A stretch of DNA of 64,000 bases from Streptomyces nojiriensis (GCF_017639205.1 NZ_CP071139.1:4589001-4653000), one strand, 5' to 3'. Positions 49,931 through 59,448 are shown, counted from the first letter of the stretch. Notes: generated by a model not told the origin, from the sequence alone. Made by a program: numbers and translations.

Positions 49931-51010
49931 CTAGAGCTCCTTGAAGAACGCCTCGGCCGTGTGCAGGAAGAGGTCGTTCGCCTCGGTCTCACCGATCGTG
50001 ACCCGCAGGCCCTCGCCCGCGAAGGGCCGGACCACCACACCGGCCTTCTCGCAGACCGCCGCGAACTCGGCGGTCCGCTCGCCCAGCCGCATCCACACGA
50101 AGTTCGCCTGCGTGTCCGGAACGGTCCAGCCCTGGGCGACCAGCGTCTCGTGCACGCGCGTGCGCTCGCTCACCAGCGCCCCGACGCGGCCCATCAGCTC
50201 GTCCTCGGCGCGCAGCGAAGCCACCGCAGCGTCCTGCGCGAGCTGGCTGACGCCGAAGGGCACCGCCGTCTTGCGCAGCGCCGCCGCGACCGGCTCGTGC
50301 GCGACCGCGAAGCCGACCCGCAGGCCGGCCAGCCCGTACGCCTTGGAGAAGGTGCGCAGCACGGCGACGTTCGGGCGGTCGCGGTAGAGCTCGATGCCGT
50401 CCGGCACGTCCGCGTCCCGCACGAACTCGCGGTACGCCTCGTCCAGGACCACCAGGACGTCCGAGGGCACCTGGTCCAGGAAGCGCTCCAGCTCGGCGCG
50501 GCGCACGGCCGTGCCGGTGGGGTTGTTCGGATTGCAAACGAAGATCAGCCGGGTCCGGTCGGTGATCGCCGCGGCCATCGCGTCCAGGTCGTGCACGTCG
50601 CCGTCGGTGAGCGGAACCCGCACCGAGGTCGCGCCCGAGATCTGCGTGATGATCGGGTACGCCTCGAAGGAGCGCCAGGCGTAGATCACCTCGTCGCCCG
50701 GGCCGGCGGTCGATTGGATCAGCGACTGGGCCACGCCGACCGAGCCGGTGCCCGTGGCGATGTGCTCGACCGGCACGCCGAAGCGCTCGGCGAGCTCGTT
50801 CACGAGGCCGGTGCAGGCCATGTCGGGGTACCGGTTGAAGTTCCCGGCCGCGGCGACCGCGGTCTCCAGCACGCCCGACAGCGGCGGGTACGGGTTCTCG
50901 TTCGAGGACAGCTTGTACGCGACAGGCCCTCCCGCGGCAGCCGGCTTGCCGGGCTTGTATGTCGGAATGCCGTCCAGCTCGGCGCGCAGCTTCGGGCTCT
51001 TCTCGCTCAC
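49931..51010 (-). CDS. hisC: Histidinol-phosphate aminotransferase
   Basis: 359 residues. Fold-type I PLP enzyme with the phosphate/PLP segment NPNNPTG, the active-site Lys in FSKAYGLAGLRVG and the C-terminal RVTIGETEAND. It converts imidazole acetol phosphate and glutamate to histidinol phosphate. It lies away from the main his operon, so it may be the second HisC copy or act on aromatic amino acids. It ends 24 bp from the stop of the cyclophilin-like gene (convergent). Confidence 0.92.
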   Translation of the reverse strand: MSEKSPKLRAELDGIPTYKPGKPAAAGGPVAYKLSSNENPYPPLSGVLETAVAAAGNFNRYPDMACTGLVNELAERFGVPVEHIATGTGSVGVAQSLIQSTAGPGDEVIYAWRSFEAYPIITQISGATSVRVPLTDGDVHDLDAMAAAITDRTRLIFVCNPNNPTGTAVRRAELERFLDQVPSDVLVVLDEAYREFVRDADVPDGIELYRDRPNVAVLRTFSKAYGLAGLRVGFAVAHEPVAAALRKTAVPFGVSQLAQDAAVASLRAEDELMGRVGALVSERTRVHETLVAQGWTVPDTQANFVWMRLGERTAEFAAVCEKAGVVVRPFAGEGLRVTIGETEANDLFLHTAEAFFKEL

Positions 51011-51354
51011 CGCAGGTCCTCCTCGACCGTCCCGTACGACGTCGCCGTCGACTCAATACTGCTCACCTTATGAGGATTCCGCCGTTCCGAGAATGGGGGC
51101 GCCAGGAATGCGGGGGAGCGCACGCATATATGCGCGCGCCGGTGGCCTGCGCCGTGGCGCGCATCCCTCGTGCAGGTGAGTTGAGAACGGCCCGAGATCA
51201 CATCGTTTTGGCATGCTCGGACCCGACGACAAGCTCAACACTCACCCTAAGCGATCAAAGACCTTTATTTCCAAGGTCATTGGGGGTGGCGAACCATGCA
51301 GAAACGTGCCTGTCAACGCCTGCATATGCACCCAGACCACCCTCCCCACCGAGC

Positions 51355-51360
51355 CCTACT
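51355..51360 (+). promoter_or_regulatory. -10 element of the LacI regulator gene
   Basis: TACTAT lies 11 bp before the ATG at 51372, suggesting transcription starts at or within a few bases of that codon, giving a leaderless message. No clear -35 hexamer accompanies it. Confidence 0.4.
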
Positions 51361-51371
51361 ATCGGCTCGCC

Positions 51372-52487
51372 ATGACAGCAGCAGGGAAGCATCAGGTGAG
51401 CCGGACCGAGACCACCCGGCGGGCCGCCGGCCGACAGGGCCGGGCCGGCATCAGGGACGTGGCCGCCGCGGCGGGCGTCTCCATCACGACCGTCTCCGAC
51501 GCGCTCAATGGCAAGGGACGGCTGCCCGACGCCACCCGCCGCCACGTTCGCGAAGTGGCCGACCGGCTGGGCTACCGCCCGTCGGCCGCCGCCCGCACCC
51601 TCCGTACCGGCAAGTCCGGCCTCATCGGCCTGACCGTGACGACATACGGGGATGAACCTTTCACCTTCACCGAATTCGCCTACTTCGCCGAGATGGCCAG
51701 GGCCGCCACCTCCGCCGCGCTCGCCCGCGGCTACGCCCTGGTCATCCTCCCCGCCACCTCCCGCCACGACGTGTGGTCCAACGTCGCCCTCGACGGCACC
51801 GTCGTCATCGACCCCTCCGACCACGATCCCGTCGTCACCGAACTGGTCCGCCAAGGCCTGCCCGTGGTCTCCGACGGCCGCCCCGCAGGCTCCCTCCCCG
51901 TCACCGCCTGGGTCGACAACGACCACGAGGCCGCCGTACTCGGCCTGCTCGACCACCTCGCCGCCGCCGGCGCCCGCCGGATCGGACTGCTGACCGGGAC
52001 CACCACCGACACCTACACCCGGCTCTCCACCACCGCCTACCTCAGCTGGTGCGAGCGCGTCGGACAGGACCCCGTCTACGAGTCCTACCCCGCCCACGAC
52101 CCGTGCGCGGGCGCCGTCGCCGCCGACCGGCTCCTCGCCCGCCCCGACCGGCCCGACGCGGTCTACGGGCTCTTCGACCCCAATGGCACCGATCTGCTCG
52201 CCGCCGCCCGCCGCTACGGCCTGCGCGTCCCCGAGGACCTGCTGCTCGTGTGCTGCAGCGAGTCCACCGTCTACGCCAACACCGAGCCGCCCATCACCAC
52301 CCTGTCCCTCAAACCCCGCCGCATCGGCACCGCCGTCGTGCAGCTGCTCATCGACGCGATCGAGGGAGTGAACACCGGACGCCCCGTCGAGCAGGTCGTC
52401 CCGACGGAACTCATCATCCGTACCTCGTCGCAGCGCAGGCAGCCCCGCACGACCGTCAGCCCGCCCCGTTCGCCGGCCCAGGACTGA
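51372..52487 (+). CDS. LacI-family transcriptional regulator
   Basis: 371 residues. Helix-turn-helix (about 25-70) with IRDVAAAAGVSITTVSDALNGKGRLP; periplasmic-binding-like effector domain (about 80-350) with DNDHEAA and a C-terminal LKPRRIGTAVVQLL. Two starts are plausible: the ATG at 51372 (leaderless, just after a TACTAT element) or the GTG at 51396 preceded by GGGAAG. The ligand is likely a sugar-type molecule; no sugar transporter is nearby. The 285-bp region after it carries repeats. Confidence 0.88.
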   Translation: MTAAGKHQVSRTETTRRAAGRQGRAGIRDVAAAAGVSITTVSDALNGKGRLPDATRRHVREVADRLGYRPSAAARTLRTGKSGLIGLTVTTYGDEPFTFTEFAYFAEMARAATSAALARGYALVILPATSRHDVWSNVALDGTVVIDPSDHDPVVTELVRQGLPVVSDGRPAGSLPVTAWVDNDHEAAVLGLLDHLAAAGARRIGLLTGTTTDTYTRLSTTAYLSWCERVGQDPVYESYPAHDPCAGAVAADRLLARPDRPDAVYGLFDPNGTDLLAAARRYGLRVPEDLLLVCCSESTVYANTEPPITTLSLKPRRIGTAVVQLLIDAIEGVNTGRPVEQVVPTELIIRTSSQRRQPRTTVSPPRSPAQD

Positions 52488-52489
52488 CC

Positions 52490-52600
52490 GACAGACCGTC
52501 CGGTCGGCCTGCCGAGAGGCCGACCGAGGACCGTCCGAGGAACATCCGACGACCGGCCGAGCACCGACCAAGGACCGGCCGAGGATTTCAGCAACGCCGA
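52490..52600. repeat. Degenerate CGACCGAGGACCG-like repeat array
   Basis: About nine imperfect copies of a short unit built on GACCG and CCGAGGA follow the LacI stop codon, with the pairing GGTCGGCCTG/GAGGCCGACC inside (52512-52532). It codes for nothing recognised. It may form multiple hairpins acting as the end of transcription. Confidence 0.4.
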
Positions 52601-52682
52601 TATCGGGAGAAAACGGTAGGAACGATCGGCTCCGTAAAGGATTCACCACCCCTGGTGCGTCACAGAGCGCGAGCCGCATTCC

Positions 52683-52736
52683 TATGATGGGCGCACGACA
52701 TCACGGACCCTCCTCCCTGGAGGTCAGGAGGGTCCG
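52683..52736 (+). promoter_or_regulatory. Predicted promoter and leader hairpin of the metallophosphatase gene
   Basis: TATGAT (52683-52688) is a good -10 with no clear -35. Shortly after the expected start (near 52695) a perfect 11-bp inverted repeat (52704-52714 with 52726-52736) with an 11-nt loop lies in the leader, ending 37 bp before the ATG at 52773 and well ahead of its GGAGG site. Confidence 0.5.
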
Positions 52737-52772
52737 CAGGTGTACGGCAGCGCGACGGTGGTGGAGGGGTCG

Positions 52773-54041
52773 ATGACTCAGGGGGCCGGTCAGGGACCCG
52801 CGATGCGGACGGACACGCTGCGGGACTTCCGGGTTCCCGGCACCGAACCCGCCCTGTACGCCGCAGCCACGTCCACGGGGCTGCCCGGCGAGCCTCCGGT
52901 GTACGGCGAATACCCGGCGTACTACGAGGACGCCACGCCGAACGTGCCCCCGCAGCCGGGCTATCCGCCGCAGCCGCCCGCGCACCGGCCGGCCGCGCCT
53001 CAGCCGCCCGCGCAGCAGCCCCCGTACCCCGACACGCGCACCGGCGCACACCCCGACGCCGAACCGGCGCAGGCGACGCCCCAGGGCCCCGGCGAGGACG
53101 ACCCGGAGGGCTACACCCCGACCTACCGGGACCTGCCCGTCATCGGCCGCGGCGCACTCGGCGGCCCCGGCGACACCGTCCAGGTCCAGTACGTGCCCCA
53201 GGAACACGCCGCGGGTCCCGGACCGCTCTACGTCGTCGGCGACGTCCACGGCTACCTCGACGAGCTCGTCACCGAACTCCACGCCCAGGGTCTGATCGAC
53301 GCGGAGCGCCGCTGGTCCGCCGGCAACGCCCGGCTCTGGTTCCTCGGCGACTTCACCGACCGCGGCCCCGACGGCATCGGCGTGATCGACCTCGTCATGC
53401 GGCTGTCCGCCGAGGCCGCCGCCGCCGGCGGCTACTGCAAGGCCCTGATGGGCAATCACGAACTCCTGCTCATCGGCGCCAAGCGGTTCGGCGACACCCC
53501 GGTCGTCTCCGGCGCCGGCACCGCCACCTTCCAGGCCGCCTGGCTCCTCAACGGCGGTCAGCGCACCGACATGGAGCGCCTGCAGGACGTCCACCTGCAG
53601 TGGATGTCCCGCCTGGACGCGGCCGTCCTTGAGGAGGGCCACCTGCTGCTGCACTCCGACACCACGGCCTACCTCGACTACGGCGACTCCGTCGAGGACG
53701 TCAACGACACCATCCACGAGCTCCTCAACCGCGGCGACGCCGACATCACCTGGGACCTCTTCCGCAAGTTCACCAAGCGGTTCGCCTTCCGCGACGAGGG
53801 CACCGGCCCGGCCGCCGTACGCGAACTCCTCGACACCTACGGCGGCAGCCGCGTCGTCCACGGGCACAGCCCCATCCCGTACCTGCTCGGCGAGGTGGGC
53901 ACCGAGGACGGCGACGATTCGCGCGGCCCCGAGGCCGTGGACGGCCCGCACGTGTACGCGGAAGGGCTCGCCATCGCGATGGACGGCGGGGTGACGATGG
54001 CGGGCAAACTGCTTGTCGTACAACTCCCCCTGAGCGACTGA
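52773..54041 (+). CDS. Calcineurin-like (PPP-family) metallophosphatase
   Basis: 422 residues. A Pro/Gln/Gly-rich N-terminus (about 1-150) precedes a metallophosphatase domain with all core motifs: GDVHG (about 168-172), GDFTDRG, GNHE, a His in HSDTT, and GHSP. This PPP-type set suggests a protein phosphatase, probably with Mn2+ or Fe2+. The ATG at 52773 has GGAGG 5 nt upstream; an upstream in-frame GTG at 52740 is weaker. No export signal is seen. Confidence 0.88.
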   Translation: MTQGAGQGPAMRTDTLRDFRVPGTEPALYAAATSTGLPGEPPVYGEYPAYYEDATPNVPPQPGYPPQPPAHRPAAPQPPAQQPPYPDTRTGAHPDAEPAQATPQGPGEDDPEGYTPTYRDLPVIGRGALGGPGDTVQVQYVPQEHAAGPGPLYVVGDVHGYLDELVTELHAQGLIDAERRWSAGNARLWFLGDFTDRGPDGIGVIDLVMRLSAEAAAAGGYCKALMGNHELLLIGAKRFGDTPVVSGAGTATFQAAWLLNGGQRTDMERLQDVHLQWMSRLDAAVLEEGHLLLHSDTTAYLDYGDSVEDVNDTIHELLNRGDADITWDLFRKFTKRFAFRDEGTGPAAVRELLDTYGGSRVVHGHSPIPYLLGEVGTEDGDDSRGPEAVDGPHVYAEGLAIAMDGGVTMAGKLLVVQLPLSD

Positions 54042-54189
54042 GAGCTTACGGAGAGGGGTATTTCCGGAAAGCCCCTGTCACGGCGTGGCGTGGGCGCTCT
54101 ACCATCGCTCTATCCGTAGCAGGCTCTCCTCCGTTTGTGCCGGCGCCCGGGTCTACGCGGGCATACCGGCTTCTACGGAGCATCGGGGG

Positions 54190-55008
54190 ATGCACATGAC
54201 CAGCGCTCCGCACCTGCTGACCGAAGACCGACCGGAGTTCGATCGGCTCGTCGACGAGGCGCTGCGCGCCGCGCACGAGCGGCCCGAACTCGCCACCCTC
54301 GGCGAACGGCTGAACGCCGAACAGCTGCGCACCATGGCACAGGGGGCCAGCGCCCTGCTGGCGGCGGCCGCCGCGGCCGAGTACGGCCACTACGTGAAGG
54401 TCCGCGAGGAACGACGCGACGAGGTCCTGACCCCACCCGGCACGACGGGGGACGAGGACGGCGCCCAGGGCGGTGGTGGCGGCGCGGGCATCGGCGCCGT
54501 GGTCGCGGTCCTCGCGCCGGTCCTGGCGGGCACCGCCATGCTGATCTTCCTGCTCGTGGGCTACATCCTGAAGATGATCGAGCCCGAACCGGCCTTCGCC
54601 GAAACCATGCTGACGGCGGGCTGGCTCTTCGGCGGGCTCACTGCGGCCGCCCTGCTCTTCGCCGTGATCGGACTGCTGGTGACGGCCGTCCGCAACAGCG
54701 CGACCGAGGTGGCGGCGGACGAGACGGAGGCGATACCCGACGAGGTCGCCCGGGCCCGCGAGGCCTGGCGGCACGCCCTGCTGGAGCGCGGCATCATGCC
54801 CTTCCTACGGGACGCACTGGCCGATCCGAGCGCCGGCCCGGGCTTTCCCACCCCCCGCACCCCGGCGGCCGGCCGCATCCCCAACCTGGGGTACAGCCGC
54901 CCCGACTTCACCAGCCCGGGATCCCCGTCGGAGAGCCCCCGGCCCGGCTACACACCTCCGGACTTCACGAGCCCGGACTTCGGCGGCCCGGAACACGAAC
55001 CGGAGTGA
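54190..55008 (+). CDS. Hypothetical two-helix membrane protein with Pro-rich tail
   Basis: 272 residues. A helical N-terminal region (about 5-75, rich in Ala, Glu, Arg) is followed by two membrane helices (about 100-130 and 141-172) separated by a short loop. A helical, charged region and a C-terminal Pro/Ser/Gly-rich repeat tail (RPDFTSPG, PPDFTSPD, PDFGGPE) close it. GGAG lies 9 nt before the ATG at 54190; an ATG at 54196 is the alternative. I do not recognise the family. Confidence 0.65.
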   Translation: MHMTSAPHLLTEDRPEFDRLVDEALRAAHERPELATLGERLNAEQLRTMAQGASALLAAAAAAEYGHYVKVREERRDEVLTPPGTTGDEDGAQGGGGGAGIGAVVAVLAPVLAGTAMLIFLLVGYILKMIEPEPAFAETMLTAGWLFGGLTAAALLFAVIGLLVTAVRNSATEVAADETEAIPDEVARAREAWRHALLERGIMPFLRDALADPSAGPGFPTPRTPAAGRIPNLGYSRPDFTSPGSPSESPRPGYTPPDFTSPDFGGPEHEPE

Positions 55009-55489
55009 CGCCCGGTGCGGGGCGTCAGCGCCTCGCACCGGCACCTGCCCGGATCAGGACATCTCGCCGTGGCCCGCCCGAACTGCCGCTCGCCGCACAC
55101 CGGCAGCCCTTGGGATGACGGCCCCGCTCCGGGGGTGGCCGCCGCCGCGACGGCCCTACTCGTCTTCCTCGTGCTTCTCCGCAAGCGCTGATGGTCGCAA
55201 CCGATGCGGGCAACCGCCCGTCATCCGTGATCAACAACTGCCTGGCCGGCGCGGGCGCCGTGTGGTTCTGCATCGGCGAGGCCACCACCTGACAGGCCCC
55301 GCTCCGCAAGAAGACCCGCGGCCGTTCGCCCTCGATCGCGGTGAGGGCGAACGACCGCAGGCCGTCGGACCAGGTGGACCGCGCTCTTCCAGCGCCTCCC
55401 AGCCCAGAGTCACCGGAGCGGTCCCCAGGTCGCAGCGACCGACCGACGGCTCCCCCCACGGCGCCGTCGGGCAGTCGCGTTCCCTCGGG
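55009..55489. other. Gene-poor stretch with fragments of coding-like sequence
   Basis: No complete gene can be supported. Plus-strand short frames at 55069-55191 (ending in a hydrophobic stretch and RKR) and 55191-55292 have no recognisable domain. On the minus strand, downstream of thiC, EPSVGRCDLGTAPVTLGWEALEE (about 55345-55450) and then, after a frame shift, STWSDGLRSFALTAIEGE (about 55320-55375) look like remnants of a decayed gene. The segment may be what remains of an insertion. Confidence 0.3.
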
Positions 55490-57277
55490 TCAGTCGGCCA
55501 GCGGCAGGTAGACGCGGTTGCCCGAGGCCGCGAACTCGGCGGACTTCTCCGCCATGCCCGCCTGGATCTCCTCCGCCTTCAGGTCGCCGCCGTGCTCACG
55601 GCGGATGTCCTGCGAGATCTTCATCGAGCAGAACTTCGGACCGCACATGGAGCAGAAGTGCGCGGTCTTGGCCGGCTCCGCCGGGAGGGTCTCGTCGTGG
55701 AACTCACGGGCCGTGACCGGGTCCAGGGCCAGGTTGAACTGGTCCTCCCAGCGGAACTCGAACCGCGCGTCGGACAGGGCGTCGTCCCACTCCTGGGCGC
55801 CCGGGTGCCCCTTGGCCAGGTCCGCCGCGTGTGCCGCGATCTTGTACGTGATGACGCCGGTCTTGACGTCGTCGCGGTTGGGCAGGCCCAGGTGCTCCTT
55901 GGGCGTGACGTAGCAGAGCATCGCGGTGCCCCACCAGGCGATCATCGCCGCGCCGATGCCCGAGGTGATGTGGTCGTACGCGGGCGCGACATCCGTGGTC
56001 AGCGGGCCGAGCGTGTAGAACGGCGCCTCCTCGCAGATCTCCTGCTGGAGGTCGATGTTCTCCTTGATCTTGTGCATCGGGACGTGGCCCGGGCCCTCGA
56101 TCATCGTCTGGACGTTGTGCCGCTTGGCGATCGTGTTCAGCTCACCCAGCGTCTTCAGCTCGGCGAACTGGGCCGCGTCGTTGGCGTCCGCGATCGAGCC
56201 GGGGCGCAGGCCGTCACCGAGGGAGTACGTGACGTCGTACGTCGCGAGGATCTCGCAGAGCTCCTCGAAGTTCGTGTAGAGGAAGTTCTCCTTGTGGTGC
56301 GCCAGGCACCACGCGGCCATGATCGAGCCGCCGCGCGAGACGATGCCGGTCTTGCGGCGGGCGGTCAGCGGCACGTAGGGCAGCAGCACGCCGGCGTGGA
56401 CCGTCATGTAGTCGACGCCCTGCTCGGCCTGCTCGATGACCGTGTCCTTGTAGATCTCCCAGGTCAGGTCCTCGGCGCGGCCGTCGACCTTCTCCAGCGC
56501 CTGGTAGAGCGGGACGGTGCCGATCGGGACGGGGGAGTTGCGCAGCACCCACTCGCGGGTGGTGTGGATGTTGCGGCCGGTCGAGAGGTCCATGACCGTG
56601 TCGGCGCCCCACTTGGTCGCCCAGGTCATCTTGTCGACCTCCTCCTCGATGGAGGAGGTGACCGCGGAGTTGCCGATGTTGGCGTTGACCTTCACCAGGA
56701 ACCGCTTGCCGATGATCATCGGCTCGATCTCGGGGTGGTTCACGTTCGCCGGAAGCACGGCGCGACCTGCGGCGATCTCCTCGCGGACGACCTCGGGGGA
56801 GACGTTCTCGCGGATCGCGACGTACTCCATCTCCGGGGTGATCTCACCCCGGCGGGCGTACGCGAGCTGCGTGACGGCGGCTCCGCCGCGGCCGCGGCGG
56901 GGCTGGCGGGGGCGGCCCGGGAAGACCGCGTCGAGGTTCTTGAGGCCGCCGCGCGGCGAGGTGTGCTTGATGCCGTCGTCCTCGGGGCGCACGGGGCGCC
57001 CCGCGTACTCCTCGGTGTCCCCGCGGCTGATGATCCAGTTCTCGCGCAGCGGCGCGAGGCCGCGGCGGACGTCGGTCTCGATCTGCGGGTCGGTGTACGG
57101 ACCGGACGTGTCGTAGAGCGTCACGTCCTTGCCGTTGGTGAGGTGGACCTGGCGGACCGGCACCCGGAGGTCGGGGCGGGAGCCCGCCAGGTATCCCTTG
57201 TGCCAGCCGGGCTGGCGCTCGGTCTGGCCGTCGGCGTCCTGGCTGACGGCAGGCGTGCGTGCGTCCTGAATGGTCAT
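55490..57277 (-). CDS. thiC: Phosphomethylpyrimidine synthase (HMP-P synthase)
   Basis: 595 residues. The radical-SAM-like C-terminal motif CSMCGPKFC binds the 4Fe-4S cluster. The TIM-barrel core contains MIEGPGHVPMH and SLGDGLRPGS. It converts aminoimidazole ribotide to the pyrimidine phosphate of thiamine. A TPP riboswitch (57285-57408) precedes the ATG at 57277, so translation or transcription is shut off when thiamine diphosphate is abundant. Confidence 0.97.
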   Translation of the reverse strand: MTIQDARTPAVSQDADGQTERQPGWHKGYLAGSRPDLRVPVRQVHLTNGKDVTLYDTSGPYTDPQIETDVRRGLAPLRENWIISRGDTEEYAGRPVRPEDDGIKHTSPRGGLKNLDAVFPGRPRQPRRGRGGAAVTQLAYARRGEITPEMEYVAIRENVSPEVVREEIAAGRAVLPANVNHPEIEPMIIGKRFLVKVNANIGNSAVTSSIEEEVDKMTWATKWGADTVMDLSTGRNIHTTREWVLRNSPVPIGTVPLYQALEKVDGRAEDLTWEIYKDTVIEQAEQGVDYMTVHAGVLLPYVPLTARRKTGIVSRGGSIMAAWCLAHHKENFLYTNFEELCEILATYDVTYSLGDGLRPGSIADANDAAQFAELKTLGELNTIAKRHNVQTMIEGPGHVPMHKIKENIDLQQEICEEAPFYTLGPLTTDVAPAYDHITSGIGAAMIAWWGTAMLCYVTPKEHLGLPNRDDVKTGVITYKIAAHAADLAKGHPGAQEWDDALSDARFEFRWEDQFNLALDPVTAREFHDETLPAEPAKTAHFCSMCGPKFCSMKISQDIRREHGGDLKAEEIQAGMAEKSAEFAASGNRVYLPLAD

Positions 57278-57284
57278 GAGACCT

Positions 57285-57408
57285 GATCTCCCTACGCCGG
57301 CATTACCCGGTAACAGGTTCGGCGGTCGACGCAGCCTCTTCCCGTACGCATCTGAGATGCCCGTACGGTGATCAGCGTCCTCTCAGCCCGGTGCTCCGAG
57401 CTCCCGCG
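57285..57408 (-). ncRNA. TPP riboswitch (THI element)
   Basis: On the minus strand the conserved parts appear in order: GGAGCACCGGGCTGAGAGG, then a variable stem (CCGTACGGGCATC with its partner), then GAACCTGTTACCGGGTAATGCCGGCG. These are the thiamine-binding J2/3 and J4/5 elements. It ends about 10 bp before the thiC ATG, so it can hide the ribosome site. Confidence 0.95.
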
Positions 57409-57489
57409 TTGTGCAAAGGTGCCCCCACGCTAGCGTCATCCATGGCGTGCTGAACAGTGGGCCCCCTCATCTCTTGCGATGATCTGCTG

Positions 57490-58956
57490 GTGACGCCCTC
57501 GCCGCAGCCCCCCATCGAGCACACAGAGCCCCATGGCCACAACGGCCACGCGCATGCGGGCCCCGGACCGTCCGACGGGCACGCCGACAGACACTCCGAC
57601 GGGCACTCCGACGGTGGGTCGAACGGCGGCTCGGACGGGCACGCCCCGGGTCCGTCCCACAACCATGGCCACGGCCACGGTCATGGCCACGGCCCGGCGG
57701 CCCCCGTCTCGAAGCACCTGCGCAAGGTCATCGCCGCCGTACTGATCCCCTTCGCCGTGGCCGTCTTCGTCGGGATGGTGGTGCTCTGGCCGGGCGGCGC
57801 CCCCGGCCACGAGCGCACGGGGGTGGGCTTCGACCGGCAGACCCAGCAGGGCGTGGTCACCTCGCTCGAACAGGTCGACTGCAAGTCCGTGAACGCCGCC
57901 CAGGTACCGACGACCGCGGCTCCTTCCACTCCCGAGGGCCGCCAGGCGCAGGCCGAGCAGACCGGTGAGTGCAAGAAGGCCACCGTCGAGGTCACCACCG
58001 GACCGGACAAGGGCCGCACCTTCGTGGAGGTCGTCCAGCCGGGCGCGCCACGGCAGTTGGAAGAGGGCCAGGAGGTGGTGGTGGCGTACGCGCCGGACGC
58101 CCCCCGTGACCTCCAGTACTCGGTGATCGACGTGAACCGCAAGCTCCCGATGGCGCTGCTGGCCGGCATCTTCGCGGTCGCGGTCGTCGTCGTCGGGCGG
58201 ATGCGCGGGCTGTTCGCGCTGGTCGCGCTGGTGGTCAGCTTCGGCGTGCTGACCCTCTTCATCCTCCCGGCCATCCTGCAGGGGTCGAACCCGCTGGTCG
58301 TCGCGGTGGTCGGGGCGAGCGCCATCATGCTGATCGCGCTCTACATGTGCCACGGACTGACCGCCCGCACCTCCGTGGCCGTCCTCGGCACGCTCGTCTC
58401 GCTGTTGCTGATCGGGCTGCTCGGCTCGGGGTTCATCGACTGGGCGTTCCTCAGCGGCAACACCGACGACAACACCGGCCTGATCCACGGGCTGTACCCG
58501 GACATCGACATGAGCGGTTTGCTGCTCGCAGGCGTGATCATCGGATCGCTGGGCGTGCTCGACGACGTCACGGTCACCCAGACGTCCGCGGTGTGGGAAC
58601 TGCACCACGCGGATCCCTCGATGGGACCCCGCTCCCTTTACCGGGCGGCCATCAGGATCGGCCGCGACCACATCGCGTCGGTGGTCAACACGCTGGTGCT
58701 GGCCTACGCGGGTGCCGCGCTGCCGCTGCTCCTGCTGTTCTCGATCGCGAACAGCAGCATGGGTTCGGTGGCCAACAGCGAGCTGGTGGCGGAGGAGATC
58801 GTACGGACCCTCGTCGGCTCGATCGGCCTGGTGGCCTCGGTCCCCGTGACAACGGCGCTGGCCGCGCTGGTGGTTTCTGCCGACCGATCGGGATCCCCGG
58901 CCGGCGCCCCGGCCTCGGGGCCGGTCCGCGGCCGGGGCCGGCGGCGCAAGCGCTGA
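57490..58956 (+). CDS. YibE/F-like membrane protein with His-rich N-terminus
   Basis: 488 residues from the GTG at 57490 (the upstream GTG at 57457 is the alternative). It has an N-terminal His/Gly/Ser-rich part (about 10-65, repeated HGH and DGHS units), one helix, an extracellular domain of about 110 residues and then seven membrane helices with the YibE/F motif GVLDDVTVTQ. It could bind metal at the N-terminus. No ribosome site is seen; an ATGAT-like -10 about 10 bp upstream fits a leaderless message. Confidence 0.78.
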   Translation: MTPSPQPPIEHTEPHGHNGHAHAGPGPSDGHADRHSDGHSDGGSNGGSDGHAPGPSHNHGHGHGHGHGPAAPVSKHLRKVIAAVLIPFAVAVFVGMVVLWPGGAPGHERTGVGFDRQTQQGVVTSLEQVDCKSVNAAQVPTTAAPSTPEGRQAQAEQTGECKKATVEVTTGPDKGRTFVEVVQPGAPRQLEEGQEVVVAYAPDAPRDLQYSVIDVNRKLPMALLAGIFAVAVVVVGRMRGLFALVALVVSFGVLTLFILPAILQGSNPLVVAVVGASAIMLIALYMCHGLTARTSVAVLGTLVSLLLIGLLGSGFIDWAFLSGNTDDNTGLIHGLYPDIDMSGLLLAGVIIGSLGVLDDVTVTQTSAVWELHHADPSMGPRSLYRAAIRIGRDHIASVVNTLVLAYAGAALPLLLLFSIANSSMGSVANSELVAEEIVRTLVGSIGLVASVPVTTALAALVVSADRSGSPAGAPASGPVRGRGRRRKR

Positions 58957-58958
58957 GC

Positions 58959-59010
58959 GGCCGACGGACCGGCCGGTCGATCGGCCGGACCAACGGCCGG
59001 TCCGTCGGCC
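58959..59010. terminator. Bidirectional terminator between yibE-like gene and ssgA
   Basis: A perfect 17-bp inverted repeat (58959-58975 with 58994-59010) with an 18-nt loop lies between the two convergent stop codons. Confidence 0.8.
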
Positions 59011-59028
59011 CGGCGGCAGGCCCGACGG

Positions 59029-59448
59029 TCAGCCGGCGTTCTGTTCGTTCTGGTGCGATTCCGCGAGGATCTTGCCGAGGGCCTCGTCGAGGTTCTCCTC
59101 GAAGTCGCCCAGGTTGCGCTCCTGTCCGAGCGGAACGATCCGGTCGGTGCGGTCGAGGAACGCGACGAGCGGCGCCGCGCTGGCGCGGAACAGAGCCCGG
59201 TCGCCGCCGACCTGCAGGCGGATGTGCACGTCGGACAGGTCCTCCGGGTGGGTGGGGGCGATGTGCACATCGCCGTCACCGCATGGCTTGTTGATGCCGT
59301 CGAGGAGGAGCTCCCGGCCGAACGCCCAGGTCACGGGCGCGTCTCCGGGAAGGTGGAAGGTCAGGCGGACCGCGTAGGGGTCGCGTGCGTCGTACCGGAG
59401 TTCCACCGGAATCCGGAACGAGAGCTCCTCGGAAACGAGGAAGCTCAT
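59029..59448 (-). CDS. ssgA: Sporulation-specific cell division protein SsgA
   Basis: 139 residues, close to the 136 of S. coelicolor SsgA, and starting MSFLVSEELSFRIPVELRYD as that protein does. SsgA-like proteins are restricted to sporulating actinobacteria; SsgA helps select septum sites and localises SsgB, which recruits FtsZ. The start ATG at 59448 has AGAGG 5 nt upstream; an ATG directly before it and a longer frame to 59478 are alternatives. Its activator gene ssgR lies 97 bp upstream of the gene. Confidence 0.95.
   Translation of the reverse strand: MSFLVSEELSFRIPVELRYDARDPYAVRLTFHLPGDAPVTWAFGRELLLDGINKPCGDGDVHIAPTHPEDLSDVHIRLQVGGDRALFRASAAPLVAFLDRTDRIVPLGQERNLGDFEENLDEALGKILAESHQNEQNAG

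Noticed and set aside
52490..52600. CRISPR array
   Set aside because: The repeat units after the LacI gene are short, degenerate and lack regular spacers; no cas genes are present.
55115..57286. Plus-strand frame of 723 codons opposite thiC
   Set aside because: Antisense shadow of thiC; Leu/Gly/Arg/Asp-rich translation without domains.
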